In this document: positions 1-6,004 of the stretch, piece by piece
How the letters are laid out: every line of letters begins with the position of its first letter
How positions within the stretch are numbered: the stretch's first letter is position 1
Origin: Verrucomicrobiota bacterium
GTDB taxonomy: Bacteria; Verrucomicrobiota; Kiritimatiellia; CAIQIC01; Lenti-01
Assembly (NCBI GenBank): GCA_003451935.1
Contig: DMJA01000018.1
Coordinates: 1-6,004 of the forward strand
DNA: 6,004 bases
Direction of reading: 5' to 3'
The notes under the pieces: generated by a model
Databases searched by the model: none
Seen by the model: only the letters and a program-made list of their open reading frames with translations
What the model was told of the DNA's origin: nothing
Translations under genes and position numbers: made by a program

Positions 1-1
1 C

Positions 2-1132
2 ATGGACATCTCCATCATCCTGACCTACCGCTGCAATTCGCACTGCTCCATGTGCCACATCTGGCAGCACCCCACCCTCCCCGCCGAAGAAGTCTCCCCC
101 GCCACCCTCGCCAAGCTCCCCGCCGGCTTCGACTACCTCAACCTCACCGGCGGCGAACCCACTCTCCGCACCGACCTCGAGGAAATCGTGGACCTCCTCC
201 ACCCCAAGACCCGCCAGCTCGAAATTTCCACCAACGGACTGCAGGGCGACAAGCTCGAACGCATCGTCCGCAAGCACCCCGACGTCAAAATCCGCATCTC
301 CCTCGAAGGCATTGGCGCCAAGAACGACGCCATCCGCGGCGAGAAGAACGGCTTCGAGCGCAAGATGGCCACCATGCGCCGGCTCGTGGCCGCCGGCGGA
401 CGCGATCTCGGCTTCGCCACCACCTTCCAGGACGACAACTGCGACCAGATTCTGGACATCTTCAAGCTCTGCTGCTCCTACGGCGGCGAGATGGCCACCT
501 CCGCCCTGCACAACGGATTCCAGTTCCACAAGATCGACAACGAGCCCTACAACCGCGTGCGCACGGCCCGCGCCGTCCAGCCCCTCATCGTCGAGCTGCT
601 CAAGTCGCGCCGCCCCAAGAACTGGTTCCGCGCCTATCTCAACCTCGGCCTGATGAAGAAGATCCTCGGCCAGCCCCGCTTGATCCCCTGCACCGCCGGG
701 CGCGACTTCGCCTTCGTCGACCCCTGGGGCCGCGTCTACGCCTGCAACGTCCGCCCCGACCTCGAAATCGGCGATTTGACCACGCAGACCTGGAAGGAAA
801 TCCTCAAGAGCCCGCAAGCCGCCGAAGCCCGCACCCGCGTCGCCCGCTGCACCCACAACTGCTGGATGGTCGGCTCGGCCAAGACCGCCATGCGCAACAA
901 ATATTTCGCCAAGCTCCCCCGCTTCAAGCCCCTGGGATGGGTTCTCGTCAACAAGCTCCGCGTCACCCTCGGCCTCCCCATCGACTTCGACCGCGAAGTG
1001 GATTTCACCGATGTCGCCCAGAGCACCATTGTTCCCCGCCGCGAAAGCTGGCTCGGCAAGGTCTTCCGCCCGACCTTCGAGAAGAAGAGCGAGAAGCCCT
1101 ACGGCGCCTACAACAACGTCGTGAACAAATAG
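2..1132 (+). CDS. Radical SAM protein with reduced SPASM-like C-terminal region
   Basis: A 376-residue cytoplasmic radical SAM enzyme of unknown substrate. Directly visible: the cluster motif CNSHCSMC (Cys11, Cys15, Cys18; CX3CX2C) that holds the [4Fe-4S] cluster used to cleave S-adenosylmethionine, the GGEP motif at 50-53 that contacts the SAM amino group, and the barrel strands ISTNG (75-79) and ISLEG (99-103). After the barrel, Cys230 and Cys248 are spaced CX12GX4C as in SPASM domains, followed only by Cys283-X3-Cys287, which is enough for one auxiliary [4Fe-4S] cluster rather than the usual two. A basic tail of about 85 residues follows and I do not recognise it. The ATG lies one base inside the window. 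It begins right at the first barrel strand, which is plausible, but an upstream start cannot be excluded. The gene ends 7 bases before the earliest possible start of the glycosyltransferase, so the two are probably one operon. No precursor peptide or RRE-like domain is visible, so peptide modification is not established. Family assignment is firm; function is unknown. Confidence 0.9.
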   Translation: MDISIILTYRCNSHCSMCHIWQHPTLPAEEVSPATLAKLPAGFDYLNLTGGEPTLRTDLEEIVDLLHPKTRQLEISTNGLQGDKLERIVRKHPDVKIRISLEGIGAKNDAIRGEKNGFERKMATMRRLVAAGGRDLGFATTFQDDNCDQILDIFKLCCSYGGEMATSALHNGFQFHKIDNEPYNRVRTARAVQPLIVELLKSRRPKNWFRAYLNLGLMKKILGQPRLIPCTAGRDFAFVDPWGRVYACNVRPDLEIGDLTTQTWKEILKSPQAAEARTRVARCTHNCWMVGSAKTAMRNKYFAKLPRFKPLGWVLVNKLRVTLGLPIDFDREVDFTDVAQSTIVPRRESWLGKVFRPTFEKKSEKPYGAYNNVVNK

Positions 1133-1145
1133 CCCCCGTGTGAAC

Positions 1146-2273
1146 ATGAAGATCGCCGTCCTTGGCAGCAAATCCCTCCCCGCCTTCGCCGGCGCCGACC
1201 GCGTCGCCGAAAACATCCTTCATCATCTGCCGGCCGACGATGGCAACCGCTACCACATCTACGTCGTTCGAACCCCCGCCCAGCCCCGCTCCTTCGACTT
1301 CGCCCCCAACCTCCGCGTCATCCCCATTCCTGCGCTGAATGGCAAGCACAGCAAGGCCACCTCGTACTTTTTCCTCAGCGCCCTGCACTGCGCCTTTGTT
1401 CTCCGCCCCGATCTTGCCCACATCCACGATTCCGCCTTCGGCCCCTTCGCATGGATCCTCCGCCTTTTCCGCCCGCGCATGCCGATCCTCGGCACTTTCC
1501 ATGGCAATCCCTATGAAAGGGCCAAGTGGGGACGCTTCGCAAAATGGGTTCTCCGCATCTCCGAAGGCGCCTTCATCCGCGCCTGTCACGCCCTCACCAC
1601 TGTCGCCCGCGCCAAGGTCGCCGACGTCCAATCCCGATCCAAAACCCCCATCGAATTCATTCCCAACGGCGTCGATCCGGCCCCGCCCATCCCCCAAACC
1701 CTCCTGGCCGAAAAAGTCGGCCTCGTCCCCGGCCAGTATCTCATGTTCGCCGCCGGACGCATGGATCCCACCAAGGGCCTGCACCATCTGCTCGACGCCT
1801 TTGACCAACTCAAGCCCGCCTTTCCGCTCCTCGTCGTCGGCGGCTTCGAGGGCCATAACCGGGAATATTCCGAACAACTCCTCGCCCGCTGCCGTGCCAC
1901 CAATCATGTCCTTCTGATCCCCAAGCTCCTGTCCCAGCCCGAACTCTTCGAACTCGTCGCCGGCGCCAAGCTGTTCGTGTTCCCCTCCGAGATCGAAGCC
2001 ATGAGCATGATGCTCCTCGAAGTGATTTCCTGCGGCGTCCCCGTCCTCGCCTCCGACATCGCCGAAAACACCGAAGTCACCGGCACGGACTATCCCTGGC
2101 TCTTCCGCAACGCCAATCCCGCTCATCTTGCCGAAAAGCTCGCCCAATTCCTCCGCACCGGACCGGGCCCCGAAATCGCCGCCCTGCGCGAACGCTGCGC
2201 GCGCGACTTCAACTGGACCGCCATCGCCGCCCGCTATCTGGCCCTATACCGCAAGCTGGCTGGCCATCCATGA
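1146..2273 (+). CDS. GT4-family (GT-B fold) glycosyltransferase
   Basis: A cytoplasmic or membrane-associated retaining glycosyltransferase that would move a sugar from a nucleotide-sugar donor to a growing glycan or lipid-linked acceptor; donor and acceptor cannot be read from the sequence. Starting at ATG 1146 the protein has 375 residues (from MKIAVLGSK); a GTG at 1140, in frame, would add two. I prefer the ATG because it opens directly on the first Rossmann strand. Neither start has a Shine-Dalgarno sequence. Numbering from the GTG, the N-terminal Rossmann domain has a degenerate glycine loop (AFAGADRVAEN, 15-25) and GTFHGN (118-123), and IPNGVD (174-179) marks the interdomain region. The C-terminal donor domain has AAGRMDPTKGL (204-214), with the Arg and Lys that usually contact the donor phosphates, and the GT4 signature E-X7-E (Glu286 to Glu294). 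Length is typical for the family and there is no membrane segment. It follows the radical SAM gene closely, suggesting a glycan or envelope biosynthesis operon (inference). Confidence 0.93.
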   Translation: MKIAVLGSKSLPAFAGADRVAENILHHLPADDGNRYHIYVVRTPAQPRSFDFAPNLRVIPIPALNGKHSKATSYFFLSALHCAFVLRPDLAHIHDSAFGPFAWILRLFRPRMPILGTFHGNPYERAKWGRFAKWVLRISEGAFIRACHALTTVARAKVADVQSRSKTPIEFIPNGVDPAPPIPQTLLAEKVGLVPGQYLMFAAGRMDPTKGLHHLLDAFDQLKPAFPLLVVGGFEGHNREYSEQLLARCRATNHVLLIPKLLSQPELFELVAGAKLFVFPSEIEAMSMMLLEVISCGVPVLASDIAENTEVTGTDYPWLFRNANPAHLAEKLAQFLRTGPGPEIAALRERCARDFNWTAIAARYLALYRKLAGHP

Positions 2274-2329
2274 GGAACCTTCCCGCCTTGAATTTCCGCC
2301 CCCGATCCGCGACACTCATTTTTCAATGA
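2270..2329 (+). other. Candidate 19-codon coupling ORF in the gap before the exported protein
   Basis: A short reading frame, MRNLPALNFRPRSATLIFQ, fills the 52-base gap. Its ATG overlaps the stop of the glycosyltransferase as ATGA (2270-2273), and its TGA overlaps the ATG of the next gene as ATGA (2326-2329). This geometry could let terminating ribosomes re-initiate and couple translation of the two long genes. It has no Shine-Dalgarno sequence and no recognisable peptide feature. Two such overlaps could arise by chance, so this is a possible leader or coupling element rather than a confident gene. Confidence 0.22.
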
Positions 2330-4020
2330 ACCGCCTCTTCCGATTTTTCCTGCTGGCCGCCTGCCTACTGCCCGTCCTGGCATTCGCCGGCGGGGGACCG
2401 TTGAATACGCTGGTGGTCGTCAATGGCGCCAGCCGCGATTCGCGCGCGCTCGGCGCCTACTACGCCAAAAAACACGGCATCCCCGAGTCGCACATCTGCA
2501 CGATCAAGACCGATCCCCGGTCTCCCTCCATTTCGCTCCGGTTCTTCGAGCGCGAGATCCGCCAGCCCATCCTGGCGCACATCGCGAACCAGAAACTCGA
2601 CGGCCAGATCCACTTCCTCGTCCTGTGCATGGACATCCCCTCGCGCGTCGAAAACTTCAACGGCATCACCGCCGCCCTTTTTTACGGCTACAAGCCCCGG
2701 CCCCCGGACGCGCCGCAATGCTTCGTCGCCTCCAATTCCGTGAACCAGTACTACGGCACCGAACGGACCTACACCTCCACGGCCGGCTGGAACCAGACCA
2801 ACGCGCCCATCCCCTTCCTCCTCACCGCCGCCGACCTCGACACCGCCAAGCAGGTCGTGGATCGCGGCGTGGCCTCGATCGCCGCCTTTCCCGAAGGGGT
2901 CTTCTGCCTCTATGGGTCCGGCGATCCCCACCGCAACATCCGCCATCGCACCTATCCGGCGGTCGCCCGCCAATTTGCCCTCTCCGGCCAAAGCGCCCGG
3001 CTCGAAACCAACGTGGTCGCCAGCCCAATCCCCGGCCGGCCCATCCTCGGCTATCTCACCGGCCTCGCCACTCTGCCCACCAACCTCGTGAAAGCCGCCT
3101 TCGCCCCCGGCGCCCTCGCCGACCACCTCACCTCCTGCGCCGGCATCCTGCCCGATTCCTGCATGGGCCAAAGCACCGTCTGGGACTGGATGCGGCTGGG
3201 AGCCACGGCCTCCTACGGCACCGTCAGCGAGCCGTGTTCCTTCGACGTGAAATTCCCGAATCCCATGCTCTATTTCTGGTATCTCCGCGGATTCACCGCC
3301 GGCGAAGCCCTCGCCATGTCCATCCGCAACCCCTACCAAGGCCTCTGGGTCGGCGATCCCCTCGCCGCGCCCTTTGCCGCGCCGCCCGCCGTGGAGATCA
3401 AATCCCCCGCGCGCAACGCGGAACTCGGCGGCGAGACCAACTTGCAAATCGCGGTTTCCGCCCATGAACGCGGCGCCCCGCCCGTCTTCCTCGACCTCTA
3501 CGTCGATGGCCGCCACCATGCGCCCGTCGCGCGCCCCTTCGTCCCCGTCGGCAACGATCTCGTCGCGCAGATCGGCACGAACCGCTTCGCCTACACGATC
3601 GCCCCCGGCGAAGATGTTTTCGCCGCCGCCGCCGGGCTCGCCTGGGCCATCAACTCCCAGGGCGCAGGCCAGATCACCGCCAGCGCCCAATCCGACCGCA
3701 TCGAAATTTCCGTGCGCGAGCCCCTCGACAGCCGCGGCCAGCCACTCCCGTTCTCCGCCACGGTCGAACAGGGTTTTGCCGACGCCCTCTACATCGGCGC
3801 CACCGCCGGCACGGACCATCTGGTCATCGACGGCGATGTCGGCCGGGCCGCCGCCACCCTCCACTTGGGCAATGCCCGCAGCTATGAAATCGAATATCCC
3901 CTCGACCTCTCCGCCCTCGAACCCGGACCCCACCAGTTGACCGTTGTCGTTCGAGACGGCACCGCCATGCAATGCCAATCCCAGGCCGACCTGCCCTTCC
4001 GCATTCCCGCCCGCAAGTAG
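2326..4020 (+). CDS. Exported TIGR03790-family protein with Ig-like C-terminal region
   Basis: A 564-residue protein of unknown biochemical function, predicted to be exported. From ATG 2326 it opens with a signal peptide: Arg3 and Arg6, a hydrophobic core, and AFA at 19-21 as the likely signal peptidase I site. A lipobox-like LAAC at 10-13 is a less likely alternative, because more hydrophobic sequence follows it. Residues about 27-350 match the TIGR03790 pattern as I know it: VVVNGASRDS then AYYAKKHGIPESHI, a FLVLCMDIPSRV strand, GALADHLTSCAG (262-273), GATASYGTVSEPC (292-304), and a closing VGDPLAAPF (342-350). The family is reported to occur essentially only in exosortase-bearing genomes. 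Residues about 354-395 and 508-561 look like the two halves of one Ig-like domain, with an inserted module between them. There is no PEP-CTERM tail; the protein ends RIPARK. The frame is open upstream to 2128, but that part overlaps the glycosyltransferase and precedes the signal peptide, so 2326 is the right start. Family call fairly firm; role unknown. Confidence 0.88.
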   Translation: MNRLFRFFLLAACLLPVLAFAGGGPLNTLVVVNGASRDSRALGAYYAKKHGIPESHICTIKTDPRSPSISLRFFEREIRQPILAHIANQKLDGQIHFLVLCMDIPSRVENFNGITAALFYGYKPRPPDAPQCFVASNSVNQYYGTERTYTSTAGWNQTNAPIPFLLTAADLDTAKQVVDRGVASIAAFPEGVFCLYGSGDPHRNIRHRTYPAVARQFALSGQSARLETNVVASPIPGRPILGYLTGLATLPTNLVKAAFAPGALADHLTSCAGILPDSCMGQSTVWDWMRLGATASYGTVSEPCSFDVKFPNPMLYFWYLRGFTAGEALAMSIRNPYQGLWVGDPLAAPFAAPPAVEIKSPARNAELGGETNLQIAVSAHERGAPPVFLDLYVDGRHHAPVARPFVPVGNDLVAQIGTNRFAYTIAPGEDVFAAAAGLAWAINSQGAGQITASAQSDRIEISVREPLDSRGQPLPFSATVEQGFADALYIGATAGTDHLVIDGDVGRAAATLHLGNARSYEIEYPLDLSALEPGPHQLTVVVRDGTAMQCQSQADLPFRIPARK

Positions 4021-4028
4021 GTCCTTCC

Positions 4029-4050
4029 GGGATGGGTTGCCCCCCATCTC
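4029..4050 (+). other. Imperfect stem-loop between convergent genes
   Basis: The 38-base spacer between the two convergent stops can fold into an 8-bp stem (4029-4036 with 4043-4050) around a 6-base loop. The stem contains one G-U pair when read as plus-strand RNA; read from the minus strand that pair becomes an A-C mismatch. No T-run follows on either strand, so it is not a canonical intrinsic terminator. It might still mark the end of the plus-strand transcript. Confidence 0.3.
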
Positions 4051-4058
4051 CCCGGTCG

Positions 4059-6004
4059 TCAGGAGTTGAACAGCCGCCGGACGGCATCCATCTGGACGGC
4101 GTCGCCCATCAACAGCACCCGGTCGCCCACATGCAACGGGTAGGAAAGGTCGGGATTGAGCAGGATGTCGGCTCCGCGCTCGATGCTGACGACGGTCGCA
4201 CCCGTTGCCGTTCGCAGTTGAAGTTCGGGGATGGATTTCCCGATGACGGGGGAATTATAGGGTACCGTGACCGCGACCACATCCCGGTCGAGCAACGCGC
4301 CGATCGTGGCCGGCATCGACGGCGAAAGCGCGGTCGGCGCCTCCCGGGCGAACAAGTCGAGCACTTCCCCCTGGGCGCGCGCATAGACCCGCACCAGCAT
4401 GTTCCAGCGCAGGCCCATGAGGAGGACCACTACCCCCACCAGCACGATCAGCACGCGCGGAGAAGGCAGGAAGGCGGAACCCAGCAGGAACGTCAGCAAC
4501 GCCATTCCCGCGACGCCGAGGAACACCGTCAACGCCGCCACCAGGGCGCGCAGTTGGCGCGCCCAACGGGTTTGAATGGTGATGGGCAGCGTCACCTCGG
4601 CCAAGATCATGCCCAGCGCCTGGATCTTCCGGAAGCTCGCCACGTAGAACGGGAGCGCGAGCAGGAGCGTGGCCAGCCAGATCAGTCCGCGCTGGCCGTC
4701 CGGCCCGAACGGCAGGCGGGCCAGCAGCCCTGCGTGGCGGGCGGCATACCCCGCGCACAGGAACAGCGCCGCGATGAAGGCGTTGTTGATGATGACCAGC
4801 CGGATCGAACGCCGGACGGCGCGGCGGATCGGGGTGTCGCGATCCGTTTCCCCGAGCTGATGGATCCAGTGTGTATAGACCCCGAGCGTCTGGCGCAGGC
4901 TCTTCGGCACCAGTCGGCGAGCCTGCTCGGCCAGCCAGTCCGCGTGCCGGATCAGGTACGGATTCAAAACCACCGAAAGCACGGCCGCCCCCACGGCGAC
5001 CTGGTAGATGGCCGGCCGGATGGCGTGCAGGGCCAGACCCAGCGCCGCGATGATGAAGGCGAACTCCGCGACCTGGCCCATGGCGATGCCGACGCGGAAC
5101 GAGGTGCCCAGGTCGTTGCCCGTCAAGAAACTCCCGACCGTGCAGTTCACCCATTTCGCCACGAGGATGACGGCGGCGACGCCGAGGATCGGCAGCAGAT
5201 GCTGGACCAGCAAAGCCGGCTGGATCAACAGCCCGATGGCCACCAGGAAAACCGCGGTGAACATGTGCCGCAACGGGGCAATCAGCATTTCGACGCGGCC
5301 GATCAGCCCGGATTCGGCCGTGATCGCACCGATCAAAAACGCGCCGAGGGCCAGGCTGAGTTCGAGTTTGACGGCGAGCAGGGATGTCCCGAACGCCAGC
5401 GCGAGCACGACGATCACCAGGAGCTCGTCGTTGCGATAGCGGGCCACGCGCGTCAGCAGCCGCGGCACCAGCAGCAGGCCGACGACGATCACGGTGATGA
5501 GGAAGATGCCCAGGACGCCCATGCGGCCCAGGACCGGTCCCGCCTGCAGGCTGCCCGTCGCGGCCACGCCCGTGAGGATGGCAATCAACGCGATCGCCAG
5601 CAAGTCCTCCACCAGGGTGGCGGCGTACACGATGTGGGCAAAGCGCTCCTGCGACTGGTGCAGATCCCGCAACAGCTTGGCCAGCACGGTCGTGGAGGAA
5701 TCGCAAATGACCGCCCCCAGGAAGAGGCTCTCGATCGCGCCCCAGCCCAACCAACGCCCGATCTGGTATCCCAGATACAGCATCAAGGTCACGTCGAGGA
5801 CGGCAATGATGAGCGCCATGCGGCCGACCGCGCGCAATCGCCGCAGGTGGAATTCCAGGCCGAGCGAAAACATCAGGAACAGGATGCCCAGATCGGCCAG
5901 CGTCCGGATCGTCGCCTCGTTTACAACAAAGGAAAACGGCGGCGTGTGCGGCCCGATCACAACGCCGGCGAGGATGTAGCCGAGGATCTTGGGCTGGCCC
6001 AGAA
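4059..6004 (-). CDS. Kef/CPA2-type cation:proton antiporter with RCK_C domain, 5' end off window
   Basis: An inner-membrane monovalent cation (probably K+ or Na+):proton antiporter involved in pH and ion homeostasis. The reading frame runs off the window edge: 647 residues are visible, opening with LGQPKILGYILAGVVIGPHT, a conserved stretch of the first Kef-type helices, so only a short N-terminus is missing. A GTG at 5960 lies inside this stretch and is not the start. Counting from the first visible residue, about 12 hydrophobic segments span 6-351. VED at 131-133 occupies the place of the QD/DD ion-binding pair of CPA2 transporters, and Ser-rich CDSSTTVLAKLL (100-111) and GQVAEFAFI (309-317) are further family-like motifs. 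A charged linker is followed by about four more hydrophobic segments (401-536), then a cytosolic RCK_C/TrkA-C domain (about 570-646; GKSIPELQLR, LHVGDRVLLMG). No Rossmann RCK_N domain (GXGXXG) is present. The gene is convergent with the preceding operon and favours CTG for leucine, unlike those genes. The ion specificity is not readable. Confidence 0.94.
   Translation of the reverse strand, partial: LGQPKILGYILAGVVIGPHTPPFSFVVNEATIRTLADLGILFLMFSLGLEFHLRRLRAVGRMALIIAVLDVTLMLYLGYQIGRWLGWGAIESLFLGAVICDSSTTVLAKLLRDLHQSQERFAHIVYAATLVEDLLAIALIAILTGVAATGSLQAGPVLGRMGVLGIFLITVIVVGLLLVPRLLTRVARYRNDELLVIVVLALAFGTSLLAVKLELSLALGAFLIGAITAESGLIGRVEMLIAPLRHMFTAVFLVAIGLLIQPALLVQHLLPILGVAAVILVAKWVNCTVGSFLTGNDLGTSFRVGIAMGQVAEFAFIIAALGLALHAIRPAIYQVAVGAAVLSVVLNPYLIRHADWLAEQARRLVPKSLRQTLGVYTHWIHQLGETDRDTPIRRAVRRSIRLVIINNAFIAALFLCAGYAARHAGLLARLPFGPDGQRGLIWLATLLLALPFYVASFRKIQALGMILAEVTLPITIQTRWARQLRALVAALTVFLGVAGMALLTFLLGSAFLPSPRVLIVLVGVVVLLMGLRWNMLVRVYARAQGEVLDLFAREAPTALSPSMPATIGALLDRDVVAVTVPYNSPVIGKSIPELQLRTATGATVVSIERGADILLNPDLSYPLHVGDRVLLMGDAVQMDAVRRLFNS

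Noticed and set aside
52..1143. A 363-codon open frame on the plus strand overlapping the radical SAM gene
   Set aside because: Pro/Arg/His-rich translation typical of a frame-shifted C-rich gene; the radical SAM frame carries all the catalytic motifs.
1005..2147. A 380-codon open frame on the minus strand, antisense to the glycosyltransferase
   Set aside because: Same mirror-frame composition (Gly/Glu/Asp/Ala-rich), and the sense strand encodes a clear GT4 enzyme.
2288..2316. Promoter-like pair TTGAAT ... GACACT with 17-base spacing upstream of the exported protein gene
   Set aside because: The -35 matches 4 of 6 and the -10 only 3 of 6 positions, which is expected by chance in a gap this size; nothing else supports a separate promoter.
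2128..2325. In-frame upstream extension of the exported protein gene
   Set aside because: It overlaps the glycosyltransferase coding sequence by about 145 bases, is Pro/Ser/Ala-rich, and would bury the signal peptide internally.
3130..3138. Cys271 of the exported protein (in TSCAG) as a catalytic cysteine nucleophile
   Set aside because: No partner histidine is found at the spacing known for C25 peptidases, and I recall that position as not reliably cysteine in the family, so activity cannot be claimed.
2365..4047. A 560-codon open frame on the minus strand, antisense to the exported protein gene
   Set aside because: Its translation is Gly/Ala/Asp/Glu/Val-rich low-complexity sequence without motifs, as expected from the mirror frame of a GC-rich gene, while the plus-strand product has a signal peptide and family motifs.
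4255..5754. A 499-codon open frame on the minus strand in another frame of the antiporter gene
   Set aside because: The translation is Arg/Gly/Pro/Ala-rich with no membrane segments; the true frame gives well-formed transporter helices and an RCK_C domain.
5008..5979. Plus-strand open frames antisense to the antiporter gene
   Set aside because: They are Arg/Ser/Met/Pro-rich mirror translations of membrane helices with no family motif, and the opposite strand encodes an unambiguous transporter.

Overview
The window is GC-rich, dense bacterial DNA with four protein-coding genes and almost no intergenic space. No RNA gene, mobile element, CRISPR array or tandem repeat was seen. The strongest taxonomic hint is the third gene, which I recognise as a TIGR03790-type secreted protein. 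As I recall it, that family is scattered over Verrucomicrobia, Planctomycetes, Acidobacteria, Cyanobacteria and some Proteobacteria, and is tied to genomes that carry exosortase (the PEP-CTERM sorting system). The CTC/CCC-heavy coding style and the lack of Shine-Dalgarno sequences at the visible starts fit a Verrucomicrobia/Planctomycetes-like bacterium. This is an inference, not an identification.

Layout: positions 2-2273 hold two tightly spaced plus-strand genes. The first is a radical SAM protein with a reduced SPASM-like iron-sulfur region. Seven bases after its stop (13 to the start preferred here) comes a GT4-type glycosyltransferase. After a 52-base gap, the same strand carries the exported TIGR03790-family protein (2326-4020). 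Its C-terminal half looks like an Ig-like fold split by an inserted beta-rich module. The gap itself holds a 19-codon reading frame joined to both neighbours by ATGA overlaps. A 38-base spacer with an imperfect hairpin then separates the end of this run from a convergent minus-strand gene (4059 to the window edge). That gene encodes a Kef/CPA2-type cation:proton antiporter with an extra membrane module and a C-terminal RCK_C (TrkA-C) domain. Its 5' end lies outside the window.

How they fit together: the first three genes are co-directional and probably co-transcribed. A radical SAM enzyme beside a GT4 glycosyltransferase is what an exopolysaccharide or envelope-glycan locus often looks like, and the TIGR03790 protein suggests a link to an exosortase-bearing cell envelope. 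No exosortase, PEP-CTERM substrate or peptide precursor is visible here, so a shared pathway is only inferred. The antiporter is convergent, uses different codons, and is probably unrelated in function. I found no convincing new multi-gene system. The least understood parts are the radical SAM/GT4 pair and the composite TIGR03790 protein.
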